Source: Homoserinimonas aerilata (GTDB lineage: Bacteria; Actinomycetota; Actinomycetes; Actinomycetales; Microbacteriaceae). From it: a DNA stretch of 64,000 bases. The notes beneath the pieces were generated by a model, which was not told the DNA's origin, did not search any database, and saw nothing but the letters and a program-made list of their open reading frames with translations. Every line of letters begins with the position of its first letter. Position 1 is the first letter of the stretch. A program made the position numbers and the translations under genes. Below, in pieces: positions 15,423 to 23,559 of this stretch. The stretch covers positions 1,550,001 through 1,614,000 of the forward strand of contig NZ_VFOM01000001.1 of the NCBI RefSeq assembly GCF_006716125.1, in the 5' to 3' direction.

Positions 15423-16388
15423 ATGAAGATCGCCCGGTACGAGCACAACGGATTCCCACACGTGGGAATCGTGAACCACGGCAAGGTCAACTCCCTGCCG
15501 GACGGAACCGATGTCCTCGAGACGTTGAACCTTCCCCTGGATGCGCAGTACCGCCTCCAGGCGAGCGCGGGACGCCACCACCGGGTTCCCCTCGAGGATG
15601 TGCGCTTCCTGCCACCCATCGAGCCGCGGGCCATGCGCGACTTCGTGGCGTTCGAGGCGCACATCACGGGCATGAAGAAGGCAGAGCCGGGCGACGGCAG
15701 TGTTCCCGAGGCCTGGTACGAGGCCCCGGCCTTCCTCTTCATGAACCCGTGGTCGCTGACCGCACCGGGCGCCGACATCCCCATGCCGCCGCTCACGAAG
15801 GCGCTCGACTACGAGGTCGAGGTCGCCGCGATCGTGGGCACCGCAGCCCGTGACGTCACGCCAGAGCAGGCACGCGAGCACATCGTCGGCTACGCGATCT
15901 TCAACGACTGGTCTGCCCGCGACATCCAGGGCCGTGAGATGCAGGTCGGCCTCGGCCCGTCGAAGGGCAAGGACTTCGCGAACACGCTGGGCCCATGGAT
16001 CACGACGCCCGACGAGCTGGAGAAGTTCCGGCTCGCGGATGGGCGACTCGATCTCGAGATGAGCGTCACCATCAACGGCGTTCAGACCGGCAGCGACAGG
16101 CTCTCGAACCTGTCCTGGACCTTCGAAGAGCTCGTCTCGCACGCCTCCCGCGATGCCTGGGTCGGAGCGGGCGACGTGCTCGCGACCGGAACCTGCGCAT
16201 CCGGCTCCCTCGCGGAGCTGTGGGGTCGTGCCGGCAGGCAGGACCCGCCGCCCCTCACAGTCGGCGACGTCATCAGCATCACCGTTCAGGGCCTCGGAAC
16301 CCTCACCAACCGCATCAGCCCTCAGACCAGCACGGGAGTGCCCGTGCCGCCCGCATGGAGCCGGCGCCAGCCCAAGGAATCACCATGA
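15423..16388 (+). CDS. Fumarylacetoacetate hydrolase family protein
   Basis: 321 residues: a short N-terminal domain and a C-terminal FAH fold from about residue 75. The acidic metal ligands are present in DYEVEVAAIVG and FNDWSARD, and GKDFANTLGPWI is the family's active-site loop. This family hydrolyses or decarboxylates acylpyruvates and 2-hydroxy-dienoates made by meta ring cleavage. Together with the extradiol dioxygenase upstream and the aldehyde dehydrogenase downstream it gives the lower part of a meta-cleavage pathway. No clear ribosome site; probably translated by coupling. The stop overlaps the next ATG. Confidence 0.9.
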   Translation: MKIARYEHNGFPHVGIVNHGKVNSLPDGTDVLETLNLPLDAQYRLQASAGRHHRVPLEDVRFLPPIEPRAMRDFVAFEAHITGMKKAEPGDGSVPEAWYEAPAFLFMNPWSLTAPGADIPMPPLTKALDYEVEVAAIVGTAARDVTPEQAREHIVGYAIFNDWSARDIQGREMQVGLGPSKGKDFANTLGPWITTPDELEKFRLADGRLDLEMSVTINGVQTGSDRLSNLSWTFEELVSHASRDAWVGAGDVLATGTCASGSLAELWGRAGRQDPPPLTVGDVISITVQGLGTLTNRISPQTSTGVPVPPAWSRRQPKESP

Positions 16389-17776
16389 CCTCAGCATCCA
16401 TCGCCCTCATCGACCCCAGCACCGGCGATTCTCTCGGCAGCGTTCCCGCCCTCGACCGCGACGAACTCGACGCAGCCCTCAGCGAGACGCTCGCAGCCCA
16501 GCGCGCCTGGCGCACGACCTCACTCGCCGAACGCAGTGAACTGCTCAGAAACGTGGCCCGGATGCTGCGCGACGAGGTCGAAGACCATGCGACGCTGATC
16601 AGCCGAGAGATGGGCAAGCCCGTCACCGAGGCTCGGGCAGAAGTGCTCAAGTGCGCGACAACGTGCGACTTCTACGCCGATCATGCGGAGGAGTTCCTCT
16701 CCCCCAAGGCCGTCGAGACGGAGGCGGCGACCTCGTTCGTTGCCTACGAACCGCTCGGCGTCGTACTCGCCGTCATGCCCTGGAACTTCCCGTACTGGCA
16801 GGTCATCCGCTTCGCCGCGCCGACGCTGACCGCGGGCAACGGCGGGCTGCTCAAGCACGCCTCCAATGTGACGGGCTCCGCCCTCGCGATCGAGAGCCTG
16901 TTCGAGCGCGCCGGCTACCCGAAGGGCCTGCTGCGCACCCTCGTACTCGCCGACCACAGCCTCGTGAACGAGATCATCGCAGACGTCCGCGTCGCCGCCG
17001 TCACCCTCACCGGAAGTGAGAAGGCCGGAGCATCCGTCGCCGAAGCCGCAGGTCGCGCCCTCAAGAAGACGGTGCTCGAGCTGGGCGGATCCGACCCATT
17101 CGTCATCCTCGCCGACGCCGACATCGCCGCCGTGACACCGCTCGCCGTGCGCGCACGCTTCGTCAACACCGGCCAGAGCTGCCTGTGCGCCAAACGTTTC
17201 ATCGTCGAAGGCGACGTCATCGACAGGTTCGAGGCGGGTCTCAAGACCGCCGTCGAAGCGCTGAAGATCGGCGAACCGCTCGACGACGCGACCCAGATCG
17301 GCCCGCTCGCCAAGCCCTCGTTCATCGACGACATCGACCGCCAGGTACAGGAGTCGATCGCCATGGGCGCACGCCTCGTCACAGGTGGGTACCGCATCGA
17401 CGGACCGGGCAACTACTACGCGCCGACGGTGCTCGCCGACGTCACCCCCGACATGCCGGTATTCCGCGAGGAGACCTTCGGGCCCGTTCTCGCGCTCGTC
17501 AGAGCCGACAGCCCGGCACACGCGATCGAACTCGCCGACGACTCACAGTACGGGCTCGCCGCCAGCGTCTGGACCGCGGACATGCAGGCCGGCATCGACC
17601 TCGGCCTCGGCATCGAATCGGGAGCGCTCTTCGTCAACGGCGTCGTCGTCTCCGACCCGCGGCTGCCATTCGGTGGCGTCAAACTCAGCGGCTACGGCCG
17701 GGAGCTCTCGGTCGAGGGCATCCGCGAATTCACCAATGTGCGCTCGGTGTGGGCAGGAGCAATGCCGCGCGCCTGA
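16385..17776 (+). CDS. NAD(P)-dependent aldehyde dehydrogenase, SSADH-like
   Basis: 463 residues, ATG overlapping the FAH stop (ATGA). Catalytic Cys266 in NTGQSCLCAKRF and general base Glu232 in LELGGSDP are present, as is PWNFPYWQV in the cofactor domain. Length and the FVNTGQSC motif resemble succinate-semialdehyde and related short aldehyde dehydrogenases (GabD1 type). It likely oxidises an aldehyde released by ring cleavage and hydrolysis to the acid for central metabolism. Confidence 0.92.
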   Translation: MTSASIALIDPSTGDSLGSVPALDRDELDAALSETLAAQRAWRTTSLAERSELLRNVARMLRDEVEDHATLISREMGKPVTEARAEVLKCATTCDFYADHAEEFLSPKAVETEAATSFVAYEPLGVVLAVMPWNFPYWQVIRFAAPTLTAGNGGLLKHASNVTGSALAIESLFERAGYPKGLLRTLVLADHSLVNEIIADVRVAAVTLTGSEKAGASVAEAAGRALKKTVLELGGSDPFVILADADIAAVTPLAVRARFVNTGQSCLCAKRFIVEGDVIDRFEAGLKTAVEALKIGEPLDDATQIGPLAKPSFIDDIDRQVQESIAMGARLVTGGYRIDGPGNYYAPTVLADVTPDMPVFREETFGPVLALVRADSPAHAIELADDSQYGLAASVWTADMQAGIDLGLGIESGALFVNGVVVSDPRLPFGGVKLSGYGRELSVEGIREFTNVRSVWAGAMPRA

Positions 17777-17850
17777 GCATCCGCGACCTAGACTTGATGA
17801 GGCGGCACCAGCGGCAACACCACCGCGGCCGCAGAAGGAAGCGCAGCGCC

Positions 17851-18780
17851 GTGCCCGATCTCCACAGAGTCGATTCGAACCTGATCGTCGTGCTCGACGC
17901 GATCCTCAGCGAGAAGAACCTGACCAGGGCCGGCGAACTCATCGGCATGACCCAACCCGCCGTCAGCGGCGCACTGGCGCGGCTGCGGCAGCAGTACGAC
18001 GACCCGCTGCTCGTACGCACGGGTCGAAGCTATGAGCTCACGCCGAAGGCCGAAGCGCTCCTCCCCGTCGTCGAGGAGGCGATGGCCGAGATCGCCCGAA
18101 CACTCGAGGTGCTGCCGACGTTCGACCCCGAGACGAGCACCCGCACCTTCCTCGTCTCAGCCTCCGACTATGTGCTCTCCGTCATGACGGCGCCGCTGCT
18201 CGAGCTGCTGGGCCAGCAGGCGCCCGGCACGGGTGTGAGCTTCGAGGCGCTGCCAACGGAACAGATCGTCTCACCCAACGACCTCCTGCGCCGCGACGTC
18301 TTCGTCACAGGAACGGGGCGTGGGGTCCCCGGAAAACGCCAGTCACTGTTCAGCGATCGATTCGTCTGCATAGCGGATGCCCGCAATCCGCGACTACGCG
18401 AGGGCGCGCTCTCGCTCGCCGATCTGGCCGAACTGCGGCACGTCATGAGCAACTTCGGCGAACTCGCGCTCACCCACGTCGACGACATGCTCTCATCGGC
18501 GGGGATCGCGCCGAAGGTCGGGGTGAGTGTGCAGGGCTTCCTGCCCGTGCCGTTCATGGTGAGCGGAACCGCCATGATCGGTCACGTTCCGGAGCGGCTC
18601 GCGCTGCTGCACCGCGAGAGTCTCGGACTCACGATCGCCGAGACGCCTCTCAACGCGTCGACGCTCATCGAGGCGGCCCACTGGCATCCGTCGAAGAACG
18701 ACGACCCCGCCATCGAGTGGCTCGTGGGCGTGCTGCGCAAGGCCGCCGAACTCATCGAGTTCGGCGACGACGCGGAATAG
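17851..18780 (+). CDS. LysR-family transcriptional regulator (second of the island)
   Basis: 309 residues from GTG 17851, with AAGGAAG about nine bases upstream. The reading frame is open much further upstream, but that part overlaps the aldehyde dehydrogenase. DNA-binding domain VDSNLIVVLDAILSEKNLTRAGE then ALARLRQQYDDPLLVRTGR; effector domain behind. A paralogue of the regulator at 7736-8635. It closes the rightward gene series, a common place for the controller of the cluster. Either or both LysR proteins may bind the shared promoter motif. Confidence 0.92.
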   Translation: MPDLHRVDSNLIVVLDAILSEKNLTRAGELIGMTQPAVSGALARLRQQYDDPLLVRTGRSYELTPKAEALLPVVEEAMAEIARTLEVLPTFDPETSTRTFLVSASDYVLSVMTAPLLELLGQQAPGTGVSFEALPTEQIVSPNDLLRRDVFVTGTGRGVPGKRQSLFSDRFVCIADARNPRLREGALSLADLAELRHVMSNFGELALTHVDDMLSSAGIAPKVGVSVQGFLPVPFMVSGTAMIGHVPERLALLHRESLGLTIAETPLNASTLIEAAHWHPSKNDDPAIEWLVGVLRKAAELIEFGDDAE

Positions 18781-18782
18781 CT

Positions 18783-18963
18783 GCGGGCTGAGGTCGATCG
18801 CGGGCGAGGTTTCGAGACGCTCGTTCCTCGCTCCTCAACCAGCGAGGTTTCCCGCGGGCTGAGGTCGATCGCGGGCGAGGTTTCGAGACGCTCGTTCCTC
18901 GCTCCTCAACCAGCGAGGTTTCCCGCGGGTTGAGGAGCGAGGAACGAGGTCGTCTCGAAACCC
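18783..18963. repeat. Tandem and inverted copies of the GGTTTCGAGACG repeat
   Basis: Two perfect 71-base tandem units (18783-18853 and 18854-18924), each holding GGTTTCGAGACG ... CTCCTCAACC, followed at 18925-18963 by an inverted, slightly altered copy. The inverted part can pair with either unit to make a long hairpin between the convergent LysR and FMN reductase genes. Further members of this family lie at 59603-59635 and, inside a gene, at 54931-54964. Confidence 0.9.
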
Positions 18964-18978
18964 AGACCCCCCGACAAC

Positions 18979-19614
18979 TCAGTCGATGACGTACGCGCCT
19001 GTCGGGCTGAACGATGCGTCGAGCGCGAACGGGTCGCGCACCTCGGTGGAGCGGGTCGACACGGCGACGAGCGCTGAGAGCTCGCCCGCGGCGCGCTCGA
19101 CACGGTCGTGCAGCGTCTTGACCTTGTCTCCGCTGTCGCCCCAGTCGGCGGATGCCGCGAAGACGCCGGTCGGCGTGACGACCGAGTGCAGGTAGGTGAA
19201 CAGCGGGCGAAGGGCGTAGTCGAGCACAAGCGAATGCCGTGCCGTTCCCGCGGTCGCGCCGATGACGACCGGCATGTCGACGAGGGCCTGGTTGTCGATC
19301 ACGTCGAAGAACGACTTGAACAGGCCGTTGTAGCTCGTGGTGAAGACCGGCGTGACGACGATCAGGCCGTCGGCGGTGGTGACCTTCTCGATGACGTCCT
19401 CGAGCTTCGGGCTCGGGAAGCCGGTGAGCATGTTGTTGGTCACATCCTGTGCCGTGTCGCGCAGCTCGAAGGTGTCGACCGTGACATCGAAGCCCTGCTC
19501 CTCGAGCCTGGCGACGGTGGAGTCCGCGATCCTGTCTGCGAGCATCCGAGTCGACGACGGCTTGCTGAGCCCCGCCGATACGACGGCGATCCTGCGTGCT
19601 CTGTTCTCGGTCAT
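18979..19614 (-). CDS. NADPH-dependent FMN reductase, CE1759 type
   Basis: 211 residues, flavodoxin-like fold: RIAVVSAGLSKPSSTRML binds the FMN phosphate, and VVTPVFTTSYNGLFKSFFDV is the core of the NADPH_dep_FMN_red family. It overlaps the luciferase-like monooxygenase gene by four bases. The pair matches the CE1758/CE1759 gene pair widespread in Actinobacteria: the reductase supplies FMNH2 to the monooxygenase. Ends next to the repeat cluster. It need not belong to the island regulon, since its promoter lacks the shared motif. Confidence 0.88.
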   Translation of the reverse strand: MTENRARRIAVVSAGLSKPSSTRMLADRIADSTVARLEEQGFDVTVDTFELRDTAQDVTNNMLTGFPSPKLEDVIEKVTTADGLIVVTPVFTTSYNGLFKSFFDVIDNQALVDMPVVIGATAGTARHSLVLDYALRPLFTYLHSVVTPTGVFAASADWGDSGDKVKTLHDRVERAAGELSALVAVSTRSTEVRDPFALDASFSPTGAYVID

Positions 19615-20753
19615 CGCTGTGCCTCCACGGTCTCTTCTGCCTTCTCTGCTGCGTCGACGACTGCGGATGTTGCCGCCGCAGCCACGAGCGCGTCGTGCGT
19701 GGGCGCATCCGGAACATTCGTCGGACGGTTGTTCGCGAACTCCTTGCGCAGCACGGGAACGACCTCGCCGCCGAGCAGGTCGAGCTGCTCGAGCACGGTC
19801 TTCAGCGGAAGCCCGGCGTGGTCCATGAGCCAGAGCTGGCGCTGGTAGTCGCCGACGTAGTCGCGGAAGCCGAGTGTGCGGTCGATGACCTGCTGCGGGC
19901 TGCCGACGGTCAGCGGGGTCTGCGAGGAGAACTCCTCGAGGCTCGGCCCGTTGCCGTAGACCGGCGCCTGGTCGAAGTACGGGCGGAACTCGTTGACGGC
20001 GTCCTGCGAGTTCTTGCGCATGAACGCCTGCCCACCGAGGCCGACGATCGCCTGGGCCGCGGTGCCGTGACCGTAGTGCTCGAAGCGCTGACGGTAGAAG
20101 CCGACCATCTTGGCGGTGTGGCTGCCCGGCCAGAAGATGTGGTTCGAGAAGAAACCGTCACCGTAGTAGGCGGCCTGCTCGGCGATCTCGGGGCTGCGGA
20201 TGCTGCCGTGCCAGACGAAGGGCGGCACACCGTCGAGCGGGCGCGGCGTGGACTGGAAGCCCTGCAGCGGGGTGCGGAACTCGCCCTCCCAGTCGACGTA
20301 GTCCTCACGCCACAGGCGGCGCAGCAGCGCGTACTTCTCGAGCGCGAGCGGGATGCCCTGACGGATGTCCTCGCCGAACCAGGGGTAGACGGGGCCGGTG
20401 TTGCCGCGGCCGAGTGTGAGGTCCATGCGGCCACCAGAGAGGTGCTGCAGCACGGCGTAGTCCTCGGCGAGGCGCACGGGGTCGTTGGTGGTGATGAGCG
20501 TGGTCGCGGTCGAGAGGATGAGCTTCTCGGTCTTGGCGGCCAGCCAGCTGTTGATGGCGACGGGGCTGGAGGGGAAGAACGGCGGGTTGTGGTGCTCGCC
20601 CATCGCGAAGACGTCGAGTCCGACATCTTCTGCGTGCTGGGCGATGGTCAGCACGTCCTGCAGGCGCGAAGCGTCCGTCGGCGTGTGGCCTGTGGTCGGG
20701 TCGGTGGTGATGTCTCCGACACTGAAGATGCCGAACTGCATCGCGTTGGTCAT
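19611..20753 (-). CDS. LLM class FMN-dependent monooxygenase, CE1758 type
   Basis: 380 residues with the luciferase-like TIM barrel: MQFGIFSVGDI, VFAMGEHHNPPFFPSSP, STATTLITTNDPVRLAED, GGRMDLTLGRGNTGPVYPWF. The Ala/Glu-rich C-terminal tail is hydrophilic and probably disordered. AAGGAG precedes the ATG. Coupled to the FMN reductase by a four-base overlap, so a two-component monooxygenase is expected. Substrate unknown. The promoter region contains ATGCGTTTGCAT (20774-20785), a possible operator. Confidence 0.9.
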   Translation of the reverse strand: MTNAMQFGIFSVGDITTDPTTGHTPTDASRLQDVLTIAQHAEDVGLDVFAMGEHHNPPFFPSSPVAINSWLAAKTEKLILSTATTLITTNDPVRLAEDYAVLQHLSGGRMDLTLGRGNTGPVYPWFGEDIRQGIPLALEKYALLRRLWREDYVDWEGEFRTPLQGFQSTPRPLDGVPPFVWHGSIRSPEIAEQAAYYGDGFFSNHIFWPGSHTAKMVGFYRQRFEHYGHGTAAQAIVGLGGQAFMRKNSQDAVNEFRPYFDQAPVYGNGPSLEEFSSQTPLTVGSPQQVIDRTLGFRDYVGDYQRQLWLMDHAGLPLKTVLEQLDLLGGEVVPVLRKEFANNRPTNVPDAPTHDALVAAAATSAVVDAAEKAEETVEAQR

Positions 20754-20773
20754 CCTGGACTCCTTCTATTTCA

Positions 20774-20785
20774 ATGCGTTTGCAT
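20774..20785. promoter_or_regulatory. Possible operator upstream of the luciferase-like monooxygenase
   Basis: ATGCGTTTGCAT: arms ATGC/GCAT around GTTT, in an AT-rich patch between a plausible -10 (TATGCT on the minus strand, 20799-20794) and the ribosome site. Position fits a repressor site near the transcription start; the regulator is not evident. Confidence 0.3.
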
Positions 20786-20885
20786 GTATATCCAGCATAA
20801 CGCGCTCTGGCCGCGGTTATTCCCATGAATTTCAGACAGCCAGAACTCCCCGTGCATTGACAGCCGCAGGTGGCAGTATCAGGAC

Positions 20886-21944
20886 ATGCGCTGCGCGATC
20901 GTACCGCCCTATCTACTGGCCCGCATCGCCCAGGCCGGCGACTCCCGCTTCGGAGCGGCCGCCGAGGCGGCACGGCGCTCCCTCCTGCACGACGACCCCC
21001 TGCGGGCCGTGCGCTGCGAACAACTGCGCGAAGGCATCCGGCAGGCACCGGATGCCCCGGCGACCGTCACACGTGACGCCCGACCGCATCGCGTCGTCTT
21101 CGACGCGGGCAATCTGACGGAGCTGCCGGGCAGAGAGGTGCGCGCCGAAGCATCCGATCCCGTCGACGATGTGACCGTCAACGAGGCCTACGACGGCCTC
21201 GGCTCCTGCCACCGCTTCTTCTCGGATGCGCTCGGCCGGCTGTCGGTCGATGGCAGGAACATGCCCCTGCACGGAACAGTGCACTACGGCCGCGACTACG
21301 ACAACGCGTTCTGGGACGGCAGCCGAATGGTGTTCGGAGACGGCGACGGCGAGGTCTTCGGCCGCTTCACCGCATCCCTCAGCGTCATAGGCCACGAACT
21401 CGCGCACGGCGTCACCCAGCACACGGCCGGCCTCATCTACGAAGGGCAATCCGGGGCGTTGAACGAGTCGATCTCCGATGTGTTCGGCGCGCTCGTCGAA
21501 CAGTTCACGCTCGGACAGCAGGCGGATGCCGCGAGCTGGCTGATAGGAGAAGGCCTCTTCACCGAGGAGGTGCAGGGGCGTGCGCTGCGCTCCATGCTCG
21601 AGCCCGGCACCGCCTACGACGACGACGTCATCGGCCGAGACCCGCAGCCCGCGCACATGGACGGCTACATCGCGACGCGCGACGACAACGGAGGCGTGCA
21701 CCTCAACTCGGGCATCCCGAATCGCGCCTTCGCGCTCGCCGCTCTCGCTCTCGGCGGCAACGCCTGGGAGCGGGCGGGCACCATCTGGTACGCCACCCTC
21801 ACCGGCGGGCTGCCGAGCCGCACCGACTTCGTCGGCTTCGCATCCGCCACCGCCCAGGCGGCCCGCACACTGCACGGCGACGACTCCGCCGAGCATCGTG
21901 CCGTCGTCGAGGGCTGGCGTTCGGTGGGAGTCGATTTCGGATGA
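20886..21944 (+). CDS. Protealysin-like M4 metallopeptidase
   Basis: 352 residues, no signal peptide. The short N-terminal propeptide starts MRCAIVPPYLLARIAQAG and carries the PPL-like motif typical of protealysin-type intracellular precursors. Catalytic zinc site HELAH at 170-174 with Glu171, third ligand Glu194 in ALNESISDVF, and the transition-state His272 in GVHLNSGIPNRAF: a complete thermolysin-family active site. The next gene overlaps by four bases and encodes an emfourin-type inhibitor, the known partner of protealysins. A perfect -35 TTGACA lies at 20857-20862, but no -10 at ideal distance is visible. Confidence 0.93.
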   Translation: MRCAIVPPYLLARIAQAGDSRFGAAAEAARRSLLHDDPLRAVRCEQLREGIRQAPDAPATVTRDARPHRVVFDAGNLTELPGREVRAEASDPVDDVTVNEAYDGLGSCHRFFSDALGRLSVDGRNMPLHGTVHYGRDYDNAFWDGSRMVFGDGDGEVFGRFTASLSVIGHELAHGVTQHTAGLIYEGQSGALNESISDVFGALVEQFTLGQQADAASWLIGEGLFTEEVQGRALRSMLEPGTAYDDDVIGRDPQPAHMDGYIATRDDNGGVHLNSGIPNRAFALAALALGGNAWERAGTIWYATLTGGLPSRTDFVGFASATAQAARTLHGDDSAEHRAVVEGWRSVGVDFG

Positions 21945-22252
21945 TGACGATCACGATCACCCGCAGCGGCGGCTTCGCGGGCCTCACCAGGGTGTGGACG
22001 GTGCAGGTCGACACCCGCCCCGACGCCGATGAATGGCACCAGCTCATCGAGCGCCTGCCCTGGCAGGGCGACGACGCCGCCACAGGAGAGGCGGATCGCT
22101 ACATCTACAGGGTGCGCTGCAACGAGCGACAGACCACCATCCCCGAGACGAAACTCGTCGGCCCCTGGCGGGAACTGCTCGACCGCGTGCGCGACGCCGA
22201 CGACACCGGCGCGCGGAGAGAATCGCAGAAGAGGGCCGACGCGGGCGACTGA
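21941..22252 (+). CDS. Emfourin-type inhibitor of protealysin-like protease
   Basis: 103 residues. MMTITITRSGGFAGLTRVW is the characteristic N terminus of emfourin (M4 protease inhibitor) proteins, and the rest is a compact alpha-beta protein ending in a charged tail. The gene starts inside the stop of the M4 protease (ATGA), the arrangement described for protealysin/emfourin operons. Expected role: stoichiometric tight inhibitor that keeps the protease silent in the cytoplasm. Family assignment is by motif and context from memory. Confidence 0.85.
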   Translation: MMTITITRSGGFAGLTRVWTVQVDTRPDADEWHQLIERLPWQGDDAATGEADRYIYRVRCNERQTTIPETKLVGPWRELLDRVRDADDTGARRESQKRADAGD

Positions 22253-22295
22253 ATTCGTGCCCTGATTCCAGCTCCCGGCATCCGGGGAATGCGAA

Positions 22296-22325
22296 ACGGG
22301 CCGCCACCCGAAGGTGACGGCCCGT
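22296..22325. terminator. Bidirectional terminator between emfourin and rpsO
   Basis: ACGGGCCG at 22296-22303 pairs with CGGCCCGT at 22318-22325, with CCACC/GGTG extending the stem and a CGAA loop. On the minus strand it is followed by TTTCGCATT, fitting termination of rpsO; it also closes the rightward protease-inhibitor operon. Confidence 0.75.
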
Positions 22326-22392
22326 CCAAGAAGTTCGCGGTGTCATCGATGATCCCCTGTGCGGGGAATCGACGACTCGACTTCGGGAGGAG

Positions 22393-22662
22393 TTATCGAC
22401 GCAGGCCGAGACGCTCGATGAGCGAGCGGTAACGGTTGATGTCGACATCCTGCAGGTAGCCGAGCAGTCGGCGGCGCTGGCCGACCAGGAGAAGGAGCCC
22501 GCGGCGCGAGTGGTGGTCGTGCTTGTGGTCCTTGAGGTGCTCCGTGAGGTCCTTGATGCGACGCGTCAGCATCGCGACCTGAACCTCGGGGGAACCCGTG
22601 TCACCTGGGTGGGTTGCGTACTCGTCGATGATCGCCTTCTTGACGTCTGCTTCGAGTGCCAT
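22393..22662 (-). CDS. rpsO: 30S ribosomal protein S15
   Basis: 89 residues, the exact family length. Contains the S15 signature ([19 protein letters not shown], then RRRLLGYLQ) and ends [13 protein letters not shown]. It binds 16S rRNA in the platform of the small subunit. Transcribed alone here, with the hairpin 22296-22325 behind it. Its divergent neighbour is the acyltransferase gene. Confidence 0.98.
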   Translation of the reverse strand: MALEADVKKAIIDEYATHPGDTGSPEVQVAMLTRRIKDLTEHLKDHKHDHHSRRGLLLLVGQRRRLLGYLQDVDINRYRSLIERLGLRR

Positions 22663-22784
22663 AGATGGGATCCCCTTTCTCTCGTTGCGCGGTGCCGGTC
22701 ACAGGATGTGCCGGCTCTCTTTATCCGCGGCCGTCTTCACGGCAACCTCAAGAGTCTAGCAGTTACTCGGATTACGATTGAAGC

Positions 22785-23549
22785 GTGAAGAAGAGCGAAC
22801 CGATCTACACGAGCGCGATAGTCGCAGGCAGGAGCCTGTTCGGCTTCTGGAGGCTCAAGCCGAGCGTCACAGGGGCCGCGAACATCCCCGAGCAGGGCGG
22901 CGCCGTGCTCGCGATGACACACTTCGGCTATCTCGACTTCGCGCTCGTCGAATGGGTGACGTGGCTGCACAATCGCCGCCGCATCCGCTTCATGGCCAAG
23001 AAGGGTGCATTCGACAAGCCCGTCGTCGGCTGGTTGCTGCGCGGCATGCGCCACATCTCGGTCGACATGAAGGCGGGCGCCGCCGCCTACGCCGATGCCG
23101 TGGCCGCGCTGCGCTCCGGTGAACTGCTCGGCGTCTTTCCCGAGGCGGGCGTGAGCGCATCGTTCACGGTGCGCGAACTCAAGACGGGGGCGGCACGCCT
23201 CGCCGCGGAGGCGGGGGTGCCCATCATCCCGGTCGCCGTGTGGGGCGGCCACCGCCTGCTCACGAAGAATCGCAGGATCAGGGCATCCGAACGCTTCGGG
23301 GTTCCCATCAGCTTCACCTTCGGTGCGCCCATCAGCGTCGCGGCCGACAGTGACCCGCGCGAGGTCACCGCCGCACTGCGCACCCTGCTGCAGGGCATGG
23401 TCGACTCCGCGCAGGAGAACTACCCGGCAGACGGCGCAGGTGCCTGGTGGCAGCCACGTCACCTCGGCGGCACCGCGCCGACGCCCGACGAGGCCGCCGC
23501 ATCCGACGCCGAGCGCGACCAGCGACGCGCCGAGCGTGCCGACGGCTAA
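22785..23549 (+). CDS. Lysophospholipid acyltransferase (PlsC family)
   Basis: 254 residues, GTG start. The acyltransferase block I HFGYLD (HxxxxD type), block III FPEAGVS and block IV VPIIPVAVWGG are present, placing it among 1-acyl-glycerol-3-phosphate acyltransferases. No strong membrane anchor; likely peripheral on the membrane. TACGAT at 22773-22778 lies six bases before the GTG, so the message is probably leaderless. The C-terminal 40 residues are Ala/Glu/Arg-rich and probably disordered. Confidence 0.9.
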   Translation: MKKSEPIYTSAIVAGRSLFGFWRLKPSVTGAANIPEQGGAVLAMTHFGYLDFALVEWVTWLHNRRRIRFMAKKGAFDKPVVGWLLRGMRHISVDMKAGAAAYADAVAALRSGELLGVFPEAGVSASFTVRELKTGAARLAAEAGVPIIPVAVWGGHRLLTKNRRIRASERFGVPISFTFGAPISVAADSDPREVTAALRTLLQGMVDSAQENYPADGAGAWWQPRHLGGTAPTPDEAAASDAERDQRRAERADG

Positions 23550-23559
23550 CGTGGGCAGC

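Noticed and set aside
18752-19717. 321-codon minus-strand frame through the repeats and FMN reductase gene
   Set aside because: Out of frame with the FMN reductase, whose flavodoxin motifs are clear; the LVEERGTSVSKP string comes from the interspersed repeat.
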